DNA from: Hydractinia symbiolongicarpus
Lineage: Eukaryota; Cnidaria; Hydrozoa; Anthoathecata; Hydractiniidae
NCBI RefSeq assembly: GCF_029227915.1
Contig: NC_079879.1
Coordinates: forward strand, 13,268,001 to 13,332,000
Length of the DNA: 64,000 nt
Reading direction: 5' to 3'
In this document: positions 26,136 through 38,666 of the stretch, piece after piece
Layout: each line of letters starts with the position of its first letter
How positions within the stretch are numbered: position 1 is the stretch's first letter
Notes under the pieces: generated by a model
Told to the model about the DNA's origin: nothing
The model's input: only the letters and a program-made list of their open reading frames with translations
Database searches by the model: none
Translations under genes and position numbers: made by a program

Positions 26136-26913
26136 ACAAGATAAAAATTCCAGTGTTTTTCCCACATACTGAGCAGTTTGTTTTCCTTCATAAGTCTTGC
26201 AAACTTAGTTCTCAACTTTAAGTCACGTTTCAACATCAACCCTGTTTTCCTTGACTGTCGTTCAATTTTCAAACCATACAGGAGTTATGTTTTGCCAAAA
26301 ACTTCCCAACTCAGAGTCATCATTCAATATCAACCCATTTTTCCTTGACTCCAAATAATTGTACTCACACCAGTTCGAATGTTGCCAATAACTAGTTTTA
26401 AATTCCCCCCGTAATTTTACAAAATGTTTAAGATAAAGTAGTGTATATAAGGATAGATGCTTTAGTTAGTTGTAAAAAAAAGTTTATTTCGGGGCTTTAA
26501 GTTCTTCTTAACTTAATATTTAAACTCTTTATTTTGTATCACTACCATGTTAAACCAACTAAGAAATTTTTTCCAACTAAATTGTTGTTAAATTTGCTAA
26601 ATTAAAGTAAAAAGTGGCTAGATTGAGTGAAATCAATGAGAGCTGCATGTTTAGGCTAGCTTGGCCATTATCTTTTGTTTTTGACACGTTTCTACCATAG
26701 TTTTTTTTTTCTAACTTATTGCAATGTCGCGATGTTGTTATTATGTTTGATTTCTCACTTTTTTGCTGGCATTTTAACGTTCGGTACAGGAACAATGTTT
26801 TCAAAACTTGTTTCGATGGATTTTTAAATATGAAGGTTCTTTAACATGTGCTGAAGAAAGCACAACAAAGGATGACTGAGGTGTGGTGGTAATATTTGGT
26901 ATAGTGGTATTGA
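26136..26913. other. Intergenic, nothing recognised
   Basis: AT-rich. Two near-repeats of 'tcaacatcaacc' or 'tcaatatcaaccc' followed by 'ttccttgact' at about 26230 and 26325 suggest an old ~95 bp tandem duplication. Confidence 0.35.
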
Positions 26914-27099
26914 TTAATAAACGTGCATCATCAGCATTTCGCAATCAGGAATAATATCACGATTCAATGGACCAATTTTACTTGTTTTAAAACCAGATAC
27001 TGCATTCTGAGTTGTGGCTGCTTTACAATACGCAGTTGACAAAATTGCACCAAACTGGTCGACTGTTATTCTAAATTTTATAAACAAAGCGCTTTCCAA
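26914..27099 (-). pseudogene. pogo/Tigger-like transposase fragment
   Basis: The minus strand encodes ITVDQFGAILSTAYCKAATT, followed by QNAVSGFKTSKIGPLNRDII. This resembles the end of the DDE domain of pogo-type transposases, where 'YLKAATVQNAxxGFxxTGIxPFN' is common. Only this piece is recognisable, and no catalytic residues are included. It is a truncated copy. Confidence 0.55.
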
Positions 27100-28606
27100 T
27101 TAAACATGCAGCCTTAGAAGATAAAACATGGCTTAGATATTTACGCTCGTTCTGGGTGTGGGAAAGATATGCGTTAGAAAGGTGGACAAACTCATACACC
27201 AGTTTAACAGCCCGTGTTTTACGAATGTGTTCCTGTGAACAACCTTTCAGGCAAGAAATATAACGTTAACTCTCCATCTTTTTGAAAAAGGCTGTCTTAT
27301 TGGAATCATAAATTGTGCCGTCTCTGAATGTATCAGCGGTGACTATTGGCTGTAAATGTAGGGAGCAGGATGACCGTAAACAACAGAAAAAGTTAGACAT
27401 GAAGATGAAATTGTGCACCTGTGAAGGTAAACACATCTGTGAGGCAGGTATTTAATAGGAACACAAAGATTTCATTACACATTCCTGTAGTGTAATGGTG
27501 CCATATTCTAGTTAAATCAATGTTAATGCTTTTTTTATTCTATAAAATAACCATTTGTATTGTGACATACAAAATCAATTTTTGAAAGGTCTTTACCTGT
27601 CACTGGCTTTTTTTATTTCCGTGTGTAATGATTTCTTCTTGGATGGTTTCTCGCTAGGTCGAATCGCAGAATTTAAAGGAAACAGAAGGAGTAATTTAAA
27701 ACAATTCGCTTGCAAAAAAAAACACCAAAAAAAACAGATGGGAGCAACTCTTAGAGAGATAGCAATGATTGACTACCACTTTTGCGCATTGAGTAAATTG
27801 TGTATGTTTGCGAGAAAACTTTCTCAAATCATGCTACTGAGTACAAAAATGAGTTATTTTTAAAATTCGTGTGTATGAGGGGTTATATTCAAAGGTAGGG
27901 TTTTTCAAACTGCGGAAGACTCTAGTATTTTTCATTACAAATTGAAATTGCACTGCGCACTTAAGGACAAAAGATTTATGATTTGGGAGGAAGTTTATTT
28001 TCTCACTGAGTGACAGAAATGTACGAAAGCGATACGATAATCTAACCTAATTTCAACCGAATAATCAAGAGAAATGACAAAAAAGAAACTAACAAACATT
28101 AATTGACAATGAATATTTCTTTAATGAGAACCAAATATCTGCTTACTCCAGCCTTGGCAAAATGTGTAAAGTTAGCACATTTTCGTACCCATATAATTCT
28201 AAATTTTGAACAACTTTGGGAAAACAAATAATGCCAAAATTTTCGGACGAAAAAACTTTCTGCAGACGCAAACTTCAAACAGACTTTTTTCAGAGATTTT
28301 TCAAAATCTGGTCGTTCTTTCGCCCAAAATTTTTGGTTTACAATAGACATTATTATAGTCGCTTAAATAGGCGTGTCTTCTTTGCATTGGTGGTCGCGCA
28401 AAACATTGAAGACGAACTATACTACAAATGTTATTGCTCGATTGAGCAGGTAGGTGTTTATTTAACAGTTCAGATTTCAGACTGGGCAGCCTTTTCAGGG
28501 GAGCTCAAAAAAGGGAAAAACAAACATGTTATCAAAAATGTCCTAAGGGATAAAATGTGGGTAACAAAATGTGGCAACAAAAGTAAAACAAAAAATAAAA
28601 AAAAAG
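27100..28606. other. Intergenic, no supported gene
   Basis: The longest open frame (28216-28674 plus, 152 codons) has a lysine-rich, uneven composition and overlaps the last exon of the minus-strand gene that follows, so I do not call it. A minus-strand stretch around 27115-27245 is open but unrecognised, and could be more of the pogo-like copy. Confidence 0.35.
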
Positions 28607-29994
28607 CTATTGACACTTCAGCTTCTTCAAATTTTGCTCTCGTATGGCATCATGTTTTGCCCGCTCGTTGTTGATGCGGTTTCGTATTTTAGTAAAACTG
28701 ATCTTTAAGCTATTTGTATTGACAAACTCTTCCATCTCTTGGCGCGCTAAAAGAAAAATAGAACAAAACAAATGAAATACAATCGATTCGTTGCAAGTTA
28801 ATAAACGTGCTATTTCCTTTTAAGCTATACAGTTTAACGTCAATACCTTCATGATTTTACACAGGTCAAAGATAAAGAATCTTGGAAAAAATATTTTTAG
28901 CTTCTGTGTTACTTTCCAATGCTTCGTTTTGTTTAACCAAGGCAAAAAAATCAAACATATTTTTGTTTTAATCATAACTTTAAAAAATAAGACATTTACG
29001 TCTTAGATGCAGAATAATCAAGTTGTGTTTGTATGCCAAGCTGGTTTCAACTTTTTGTAACTTAATAACAAGCCTTACATGGCATTGGGTTTTCCATTTC
29101 TCGGCGTGCGTACTTTCCAAAGCACGCATCAAATTTGGAAATTAAACTTTCCGTCCAAGAAAAATTTTTTCGTGCTAAAGTAAAAAAAAAACAGCAACAT
29201 AAATATACATTTAAATGATTGCGAAAACGCATAAAATAAACGAAATCAAAACAGCAGTCCTCATTACACAATTTAATATTTAAATTCTCTTTTACATTTA
29301 AACAATTTTTCCTAAAAATCTTGAGAAAAAAATTATAGTATTTTGGAAAATAAATATTTACGGATTATTTTGATAATTTCCTCTGTTGTATGCTGTACTG
29401 GTTCATAGGGCGTTTCTATTAAAAGAGAAAACTGCATAGCAAAATTAAATGAAAAAAAATAATGATGCACACATATGAGAAACCTGCAGTACACGTAAGG
29501 TGAAATTGGGTCTAATTTTACTTGTGGGACACGGATCTGCAATAAAAAGTGCTGCCACGTCCGCTACTGCTTCCCAATGAAAACGAAACTGATATCAAAA
29601 GTGATAAGCATATCAGAGTGAAAATTATCTTTATTAACAAATTTTCCCTGTACGTATGCAACTTTTAACTTTCGAATTATATTTGTTTTGTCAAAGGTTT
29701 GACATTTCCCTCACTAGCTTCAGTATATTCTCCTAAATTTGTTTTAGGAATGTGGTCGTTATCCTAAATCTTAAAAGCTATCAGTAAATTTTGTTGTGTA
29801 AAATTTTTACCAGATATTTATTTACCCAGAATTTTCCTTTCTAAAAGTGCATCTGTTATAATGTCTTAAGTTAATATAAATTGAAGTACCTTCGCAGCTT
29901 GCTTCACACGTATTTCTGTACGAGATTGGCTTAAGTGATCTTAGGCGTTTGCAGTATTTCCTACTGTCTTCGTATAAATCTGAAGTTAACAAGA
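28607..29994 (-). CDS. Myb/SANT-like domain protein, 3' part of a spliced gene
   Basis: Five phase-compatible minus-strand exons: 29994-29890 (5' limit uncertain), 29536-29484, 29431-29362, 29174-29079 and 28746-28607, with TAG at 28607-28609. The C-terminal ~75 residues run PRKNFSWTESLISKF, a helix, NPMPSRQEMEEFVNTN, then SFTKIRNRINNERAK. I recognise this layout (aromatic-W start, a mid 'PxxxE' block, a final basic helix ending in N) from uncharacterised cnidarian and fish proteins with a SANT/Myb-like fold. Before it lies a short cysteine-containing stretch (RNTCEASCEDPCPT). Upstream exons were not found. A DNA-binding role is inferred from the fold only, and the gene may itself come from a transposon. 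Confidence 0.55.
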
Positions 29995-31563
29995 ATAACA
30001 GGCGTGTTAACAATTTCTGCAACACAGACAAAGAAATACAATGATAATCAACCTCGTTCCCAAGGACGACGAAAAGGCCCTGACACAGGCTGATCACATA
30101 ATAGCTTATAATTTATGATATTATGCCTTGAAGATAAATTTTAAACGTTAAATTGCCCTGCACAAACTTATTTCAGCCCTGCGCGGGAATTTTTTGTAAA
30201 TAAGAACACAATAAATATGGTGGTCAATTTATTTCATGGAGTGGATAAAAAACCCAGCTAAAGTTTAAAATGGGTCATTCAAGACATGTTAGAAAAAGAT
30301 AAGATTTTTTAGTTCTACATGGCATAAGGAAATTTATATAGGTAGCTAAACTGACAACCATATTTGACGGGTTTGTTCTTCCCCTGCAGTACTGCAGCTA
30401 CCTAGCTGGTAGCCATCTATATCAATATTTTTGAATTCATTGCTGTTTTTGAGTGAGTACACAAACCAATGTTGCATGTCAATACTTGAGTCTATTTTTT
30501 TAAAGATTTTGGTGACAAGCTGGCCGTGTTCTTATAAAATCTAATGTGGGCTAATTAATATATATGTATGTAAACATAATGAACTTATTTGATATAGTAA
30601 CCAGGCTCATGGATTGTACATAAGTGTAGCACTAGAACGCAAACTGTATTGCGCTTTTTTGAGCAGATCATTGCCTAATCAATGACGAAAGCTCCCGCAA
30701 AATTGCCACATCACAAATTTTAATCCTGTATAGTTGTAAGCCGAATGCAGCACTTACAGATAAATTGTCTTTTGCCTTCGTTATGTCATTGTCTTTCACC
30801 ACGAAAAGGTCAAAAAGTAATTTTTAGAAATGCTTTTTATCACTATTTCGCATACTAAACTATCATGCTGGAATGTAAATATTCAGTGCATTATAATTTT
30901 GACTTCAGATATTTAATATTTTATGACTCTTAATTTATCAATTAATCAGATAAATGAAAGGCTAGTATGAAAAGCCAATTGGTTTAACCTTGGTAACCAT
31001 TCCCTGGTTCCACATGCCTTTTTCTCGAAAAAATACATTAACTTTTAAATCAGTCTAAATGAATTAACATATAGAATAATTTTGTATTAGCTATACTTTC
31101 TAGGTTTCAAAGTTTAAGCATTTTGAAAAAGGCCGATAGAGATTTTGTAACAAAAAATCTAAATCTGGACCAAATAAGAACGAACAAGTATGGTCTTTTC
31201 AACAAATTAATTCTTTTAAGGCCAATCTACGATACTGAGAAAGTATCAACAGGTCCTATTATTATATATTATATTTTAGTCCAGCGATTGATTATGCTCC
31301 ACCGGCATATTTTCACATATCATGGCCAAGTAGCATTTTTGGAATTAATGCACATAACAAACTTAACCCATTATTTATATCGTCAAATAATATCAAATTT
31401 CCTTTTTACGAGAGAAGATCTTGCAAAATCTCTAAATATTAATCTGCAAAAAAAGAGTTTCTTATCTTGGTTACAGTTTTATTAATTTTACATTTTAAAA
31501 TTGATAGGAATGGAGTTTTAATACTCCATATAATTCAGCACAACAACTAGATACAACCTGTTC
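29995..31563. other. Intergenic or upstream exons not resolved
   Basis: Further 5' exons of the minus-strand Myb/SANT-like gene may lie here. The 120-codon plus-strand open frame at 31123-31485 resembles nothing I know, has poor codon character and no splice context. I make no call. Confidence 0.35.
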
Positions 31564-31662
31564 AACCACATATCTATAAACAACATATTTTATGGCTTTT
31601 ATATTTACAGGTTGGTGTGTTTTATAAAAGCCATAAAATATGTTGTTTATAGATATTTGGTT
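31564..31662. repeat. 40-bp inverted repeat (hairpin) with 19-base loop
   Basis: The arm at 31564-31603 is matched by its reverse complement at 31623-31662 with one mismatch. The inner part contains 'cataaaatatgttgtttata'. The loop is 19 bases. Such a young, near-perfect palindrome is either a very small foldback element or a fold-back replication product. Confidence 0.85.
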
Positions 31663-32809
31663 AAGAAGCTGTCTCGTTAGCAAGGTAGCTATAGTATACA
31701 GCGAAGGTAGCTAGCCACTGCTCCTGAATTTTAACGGCAACAAACTTTCAGTACCTTTTTCCAAATTAAAGACCTTTTTTTAATATGAAACACATAAGCT
31801 GAGCCAGAGAACTTCGAATTTGCATCTAAAAAGAATTTCAAAAATGCCCAAGATATCTGGGCATTTTTGTATAAGTAACCAATCTGATTATTGTGGTCGC
31901 TCCGTAATAACGGCTCAGGGGCCACAAGACCCGTAAATCGTTTAGGAAAAAAAAGAGGGACAATATACTATCTACAGGAGGGGCTTTAAGGCTACCGGAG
32001 GAGTACGAAATGGTATGTATACATCATCCTATAAGGATTAAATTTACGTCTCTATATTTATATTACCCCTATTTTGTCTGCCTATGCGCAAAATGGTACC
32101 AAAGCAGCAATGGCTGCCTCTGCGTGATTTTTTAGCTGCGCTGCAGACACATATGTAAAAAAAAACAAGCAAAAAACATGGAATTATTCATGTGATACCA
32201 CTAGTATTATAAATTTTCTTGTCATAAAAAACAAAAAAAGATAAAGAAATACTTTTGACGTCATACAAATTACTTTAGTTTTACAATATTCATAAACAAT
32301 TCATACGTATACGTAGTTATTAGTAGGATAAAACGTTATGATTTATAAATTTTTTCACGTATAATGAACCCTGGACGCTAATTTTAGTTATGTTTGACAG
32401 CACATTTCAAAACATTTAAATTGAAACAAACAAATGAAAAAATATTGTAAAGACCAAGTGTAAAAACAAAATGTATGTATAAATTCTCTAAAAAAATTTG
32501 AAAAAAATCTAGTAAGAAGTAAAAGGACAAAATAATGTGAAGAGAAATAAAACAATGGAACAGCGTAGCTATTAAGGAAGTTTGTGTTTTATTGAGTTTG
32601 GAAAAAATTAAAGGGGGTGGGGAGGGGGTAGCATATGGAAATGAAACAAATAACATTGCAGACCGCGCAGAAAGTAAATTAACAGCATCTTTTTCCAAGC
32701 TATTTTGTGGGATTTTTATTAGGACTGAGAAGTAAATAATTTAAAATTATTGCAATATAAAAAAAAAAGTGTAGACCAAGGTAAATGTTCTACCAAATCT
32801 AGTAACATT
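31663..32809. other. Intergenic, nothing recognised
   Basis: Mostly AT-rich, with one G-rich strand segment at about 32610-32630 (ggggtggggaggggg). No coding potential was recognised. Confidence 0.4.
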
Positions 32810-35283
32810 TTAGGAAGCTACACAAGAAACAAGAATAGATTTAAAGTTGTTAGTGGAACTGGCCATTAGAAAATAATTTTAACCTACCAAGTTTTTTTTT
32901 GCGATCTTCCCTCACAATCGAATTTTGTTTAGGTACAACTAAAATATTATAAAAAAAATAATAATTTGGATCCATTTTTGGTAAATATTTGTTGGACAAA
33001 TACTACGCTACTGATATACAGTGTATAAAGCATCATAACATGTACTGACTAGGCACTGTGACAATGGATTCATAAAAAATATTACCTATGTTACTTTCAG
33101 TGGAAGCTCCATCTAAGTTATCTGAAGTCTCTAAAAAACAAGAATATATCATATTTTCAGCACTTGTACCAAATTAAACCGGTACCAAATTAAACCGAAC
33201 AGCTTAAAGAGCAAATCGATATTAATCATTTTTTAGATATGCGATGAACTTTTTACCAATGGTATTCCCAGTGAAACCCACATCTACGCTTTGTGAAGAC
33301 CCTAGAGAAAAGTATATGCTACAGTTTCAGCAATTTTGTCAACCTATATTAAAAAGACACTGAAATACTTTTTACGTAAATTAACTTATTTCCACCCAAT
33401 CTTCAATCATAAAACGATAAGGCTGGGGACGAGATTAGAGAAGCTCAAATAAAAATTGAAAATAATTGCTTACTTAACTTTAAGCATTTAAGCAACAACT
33501 AAGAAATAAATGAGGCTAAAAGTCTCAACAAAAAAAAAAACAACAGTGAGGCTCGATCGAAAATTAACATTAAAAATAAAATTAGCTCGTTTGGCTATAC
33601 AAAGTATCTATTCCAACAATTTATTTCCCCATTTTTCTCTTTATCCAACTCTACTCACATTAATCAATTTTGTGATCACGTTTTATTCTGATTGACAGAA
33701 AAATGTAGTAATTTATCATACAACATGGAAAAAGTAGCACATTAGCATCAGTTTAACGCATGGAATTTCCGTGAGAAGAAATAGCTATTAAATAATTCAT
33801 TTACATACTTCGATCAATATCCATTATGTGCGTCCCAACTCTAACGACTTCCATTAACCCAGCAGGTGCTTGGTATATCGTCTGATTAATTTTTTCACTG
33901 TGGCCCATATGCTTGTAAAATAAGTCTCTATCCTGCTGACTTATATCCATAGAGGCCAATAGCGTACTTATTCGATGCCTGTTAGCAGTGGACTTGATCT
34001 TCTCAGGCTCTTTTAATGGCAAATTTTCGATTATCCTGTGGAGACTATGCCATCCAGAAGTATGATCTTCTGACTGTCGCGTGTTGGCAAAAACGAAAGG
34101 ATTATCTACCGGAATTCCAGCAATTTTACGATAATCCGGGGACGACAAAAGATCTAGTGCAGCTTCTGTTTCTTTGGGTATTAGAAGAGGTACCAAATGT
34201 TTGTTCCCTTTACATATTTGAGGAGAAAATGAATTGAAAATTACATTTTGTGATGTAAAAGAAAGTGCAATTAAAGGTGTCAAGGAATAGCCACCACAGC
34301 TCCATCGATATCGTTTTTCCTTTGTGTATTACAAGTTGCAATTTTTAGCTGGATTGATATCTCATTTAAAAAATGGACAACTATATTTTTGGGAACGACA
34401 GAAATAACTTAAAAATTTTTAGAATAGGAAGAACTATTAACTCAAACATACAGGGGTTACACCACAGCTCTTCCAATAAAAATCCAATCCCATACCTGTT
34501 ATATACGTAACTTTCAAAGACTTCATTAAGATCCTGTCAAATTCATCCAAATGGGACATATTTTGTTTGTCAATCCATTCATCGTTTTTTGCCATATTCC
34601 AATCAGAAATTTCAAGACGGGAAGGCTCACCATCCCTACGCCCATTCACTATTACTAACCTTGATAATGTGACATCCCGAAGTTCAACAAAATCGCTAGT
34701 CGTAAAAAACACTAACTTATCTTTGGTAAGAGTCTCTATTCTATCAAGGATATGCGTTCTGATAATTTTCATATCATTTTCATTTGGAAGCTGAGCTGGC
34801 TTTCTTAAAAATACTTCCCTTCTCTTGTTTGTCTCATAAATTGCATCACCAAATATCAAATCTTCCCACAACTCTAGCAGATCAATAAATTCTTGAGCAA
34901 CATCGGTTTTGTTTTGCGAAATCATTAAAGCTCGCAGTATTTTAGAAGATCTTTTTAAAATATAATATATATTTTGTTTTAAGCCTGGTTTTATGGTATC
35001 ATCTTCTGCAGATGTGTACTTATCAATAGCTAATCGTAAACACGAAAAATTATCCCTCTTAAAAATGTTAAGCGAGTTATTAAAAGCACAGTTAAATTGT
35101 TTTTGAGCTCTATCATAGATGCATTATATGCAGTGCAGAGGTTTGGGAATACTTAAATGCATAACGGTAGCTACCAAATAGCTAGCTAGCTATAAAACAA
35201 TAAATAGAAAAGTAGAATAACTTGCCTTGAAAATGGTCAACGAAACCAGCGAGATCTTCAGTGTACGGGGACGTAACTACCAG
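32810..35283 (-). CDS. Tyrosine recombinase-like protein (Crypton-type), spliced
   Basis: Minus-strand exons: about 35283-35226, 35107-34496, 34207-33809, 33301-33257, 33130-33086, 32938-32888 and 32817-32810 (TAA). Phases fit throughout. The first intron has a GC donor (CAAG|GCAAGT). The two large exons form a tyrosine recombinase catalytic domain. The first catalytic Arg lies in NGRRDGEPSRLEI, there is a central HLVPLLIP strand, the second Arg is in STANRHRISTLLAS (the usual His three residues before is replaced), then HMGHS and the nucleophile Tyr in NQTIYQAP. Similar genes are multicopy in cnidarians and look Crypton-derived. Three small exons of 45, 45 and 51 nt, each beginning and ending in phase 1, add a polar tail. 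The start codon lies further upstream and was not found. No element ends were found around it. Confidence 0.7.
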
Positions 35284-37117
35284 TCAGACAGCCAAAACGA
35301 TAAATATACTTTGTTTTATTTATATTGTAGCTGTATTTCAGATCTGATCAGATCAGTTTCTTTTTTATAAAATGTCGTTTCGTTCGTGCTTTGAATGAAA
35401 TTTTTCACTCTCTCTTTCTCTCTCTCAGCACGAAAATTACCAATAATTTCATAAAGCTCTGGAAACTCATGAATCCTGCATCCTGATTGGCTAATAAGTG
35501 GAAAACGGTCTTTGGAATAAGTAGGCGGTAATAAGGTGGTCGGGAAGCTGACTAGGGACGGACAGAATAACACACGAACACAAAAAGGCAAACTGAAATG
35601 AAAGATCAGCTACCTGACGGCGCTGACCAACTATCTTTTAGTTTGTCAAAATTTCAGGGGTGACTGGTTTCCTTTAGAAAACTCCCTCAACACGCATGTC
35701 ATTTTTCCAAATGAATTATTTTTTCTGATTTACTTTTAGATGTGTGATGCAGTTAGGCTCTAATATTTCCATAATTAATATATGTCGTTGCTTGAACACG
35801 TGACACTGTCGTACTGATACACATGCTTCGACGTGTTGCTGTTCTTGTCGTCTGTTTTATTTTGTTTTTTTTATTGTTTGTTATAGTGTTGTTGTTTTTG
35901 TTTTTCTATTTGATCCACATCAGGTATGCGTCACGTTGTAATTTCGCCGTATTCTCCTCTTCTAGCAAGGAAGGAATTTTTTTTTTTGTCTGTGGTTGCG
36001 ATTTGTTATGTTGTTTTTTTTATGCAAGTTATTTTGTAAAATAAAGCGTGGTTACTTATTGGCCAAAAACAAATTTGTCCTTCCCTGATATACTAAAAAT
36101 ATTCTCCTACTCACGCGAAAATTTCTGTAAAGCTCAATTTGCGGAAATAATTCTTCGCGCAATTGCTAGAAATTACTTAAAATGAACGGCGCAACATTTT
36201 TGGAAAAACAGAAAAGCATTTTTTTTGGAGGTTTTCTAGGTAATTTTTTTTTTATAGATGATAAAAAGAACGCCAGCCTCTGATACGAGCAAGTTCAATT
36301 AAAGACTGCGTTATATAAAAAAAATAGGTTTGAAATCAATTAAAATTGCGAGTGAATACTAAAGTCGTGAAAATATTTCTTCGTAAAATGATTTTTGATA
36401 TTCTTATAAAACCAAGCAAGCTGTTATACTTTTTAGCGTACAATCTTAAATAAAATATATTCGCAAAGAGAAAAATATTCAATTTTTGTACCCCATTCAC
36501 AGGGATCCCCCCACCCTAAAGAAGTAAGACCGGCGTAGGAGAACTTGCCACCGGTCAATAACAAACTAAGGACGAAGGCGTTGGTAAATAAAAAGTTCGT
36601 TTTTTAAGAACTTCTTAGAGATGTCCTTAAATTTATTTCATTATTAGTTTTGACTTGAGAAAAGAGAATGAAAGTCTAAACCCGTATATTTACATTAAAT
36701 TCTCCATGACTCGAACTTTCAGTAACTCTAACTGCTTTTCTTATAAAAAAAAAAATTCTCAAAAAAATCGCTAAATATTTCAAACTATTATGAAGTTCTC
36801 CTAATAACTCTAACATTCAATAACTTAACCTATTTCTTGGTTCCTTGAAATTTTAAGTTATCAGGAGTAAATACTGTACAAGCTTACGACCACTGTGGTT
36901 AAGTATTGTACGCATAAAAGACGTCATGTTATGAACGAACGAATTATATAATATGTGATGTCACCATAGTTAATAGATTTAGCATATCCTGATTATCGTT
37001 AATTAAGCCAACAATAGCTTCTTTAATTGCCGACATCCGTCACCCTTTAAAACTTATTTTTGAAACACTTTACAAATCGTAAGCAAAACATTAAACGTAA
37101 AATTTTCATCATCAAAA
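35284..37117. other. Intergenic region between recombinase-like gene and GT31 gene
   Basis: No gene is supported. The plus-strand frame at 35823-36044 is a Phe/Leu-rich artefact of T-rich DNA. The 3' part should contain the promoter of the glycosyltransferase gene. No clear TATA box or start element could be assigned. Confidence 0.4.
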
Positions 37118-38215
37118 ATGCGGATAAAACAAAGAGTGAGTGTTGCTGTGATAGCAGTGGCGTTGTTCTGTTTTTTGATGTACTATGTGAAACAAAAAAA
37201 TATAATCATAAACCAATCACAGATCATCACGCTTGAAAGAAGTGCAGACTATCAAGAGAAATCGAGGCTACATCATCAGGATAGTGTTGTTTCATTGAAA
37301 CGGTTACTGCGTGTAATCGAAGCACTGACGAAGGAAGTTGACATTATAAAAAAATCTCTTGTGAGAAACGAAAATACAGTTAACACTGCTAGTAATAAAA
37401 AGGATATATACATTGACATCTTAAATAATGGAGATCAAAAATCGTGTAAGAACTTGACTCTGTTAGTAATGATATCATCTCATGCTTCACATGCTGATCG
37501 AAGGAGAGTTATCCGTTCAAATTGGGCAAGCGAGACACTATGGAAAAATTATTTACAAAAACGAGGAGTTTCTTTTGGACTTTTGTTTTTAATTGGAGAT
37601 GCTAAAAACAAAACAATGTCTAATAACCTCTTAAAGGAGTCCAAAATATATGGCGATATATTGATTGAAAAGTTGGAGGAAAGTTTTTACAGTTTGTCGT
37701 ACAAAATAATGATCGGTTTCCAATGGATACACGAGAAATGTTCATTCGATTACGTTCTAAAAGGTGATGATGACATATTTGTAAACATACACACTCTCGT
37801 GACCTTTTTTAACAAATCCTACCTACCGAGAAAAGAGCTTTATATTGGTCACATGATGTCCGTTTCGGGTGTGATGCGTAACGGTCGATACGGCGTAAGT
37901 AGGACGGAATATTTACGAGATTATTATCCTCGCTATTGTTCGGGAGGAGGTTTTATAATGTCACGTGATGTAGTGAAAGAAATAATACCGCATTATGATT
38001 GGATAAAGCCTTTAAAAATCGACGATGCTTATGTTGGCCAGTTGGTGTTAAAAGCAGGCATCGATGCGTGGCATGATTCGAGATTTCGTATGTACGAAAA
38101 TAACTGTACGTATATTAACGATACAATAATTGCCCATATATGGCGAAACAAGGCGGTTAAACCGAGTTGCGCAAAATATCTGAATGAGCAAGCATTACAA
38201 GCGAGTCAAAAATAA
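37118..38215 (+). CDS. Beta-1,3-galactosyltransferase family protein (GT31)
   Basis: An intronless 365-residue type II membrane protein. A short basic N-terminus precedes one membrane anchor (about residues 8-24, VAVIAVALFCFLMYYV), then a stem with coiled-coil character (~35-95), then the GT31 catalytic domain. Family motifs are in order: ADRRRVIRSNWAS (~126-138), LLFLIGDA, ESFYSLSYKIMIGFQWI, the metal-binding DxD as KGDDDIFVN (~215-223), YCSGGGFIMS (~267-276) and DDAYVGQLVLKAGI (~292-305). Known family role: transfer of Gal or GlcNAc in beta-1,3 linkage to glycans of glycoproteins or glycolipids in the Golgi. The exact donor and acceptor cannot be inferred. The ATG is the first in frame and directly precedes the anchor. 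Coding is intact and the gene is tail to tail with the next gene. Confidence 0.93.
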   Translation: MRIKQRVSVAVIAVALFCFLMYYVKQKNIIINQSQIITLERSADYQEKSRLHHQDSVVSLKRLLRVIEALTKEVDIIKKSLVRNENTVNTASNKKDIYIDILNNGDQKSCKNLTLLVMISSHASHADRRRVIRSNWASETLWKNYLQKRGVSFGLLFLIGDAKNKTMSNNLLKESKIYGDILIEKLEESFYSLSYKIMIGFQWIHEKCSFDYVLKGDDDIFVNIHTLVTFFNKSYLPRKELYIGHMMSVSGVMRNGRYGVSRTEYLRDYYPRYCSGGGFIMSRDVVKEIIPHYDWIKPLKIDDAYVGQLVLKAGIDAWHDSRFRMYENNCTYINDTIIAHIWRNKAVKPSCAKYLNEQALQASQK

Positions 38216-38568
38216 ACTAGAATTAACTCTTTACTTTACGAAAAACATGCTTAGATTTGAAGACTGCAAAAGTAGAAACCTTATAGAATTTAGTCTGAGT
38301 AAAATTAACAAGATGGAAGCTGCATGAGTCGGTTTCTTATTACAACGTAACAAATTATTTTCGCCCAGAAATTAGGAGCTTAACACATGAATAACACTAA
38401 ATAACACAAATATGTTTCTGTAGATAATTTTCTGTTGGTTTCTTGTCAAAATAATTACGATATATATAAATATGTACAATTTGGAGTAACTTTTTTACTA
38501 AAATGTTGAATATTCATTTAATACTTTTCTTCTCATATACCACGGATTAGGAATGTCCTAAAAAGTAA

Positions 38569-38574
38569 AATAAA
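38569..38574 (+). promoter_or_regulatory. Putative polyadenylation signal of the GT31 gene
   Basis: AATAAA about 355 nt after the GT31 stop codon. It faces the opposite-strand signal at 38667-38672, which would give convergent transcripts ending within ~100 bp of each other. Confidence 0.4.
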
Positions 38575-38666
38575 ACGCATAATTAAAAATTCATTTACTG
38601 AGAAATAATACATTAAAAAAAGAAAAGAAAAGAAAAAAAAAGATGGAAAATGAAAATCATTGAAAC

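Noticed and set aside
28216-28674. 152-codon plus-strand frame as a gene
   Set aside because: No family resemblance, and it overlaps the better supported last exon of the minus-strand Myb/SANT-like gene.
35823-36044. Hydrophobic 73-codon frame as a membrane protein
   Set aside because: Composition follows the T-rich DNA (Phe/Leu/Val runs), with no homology or splice context.
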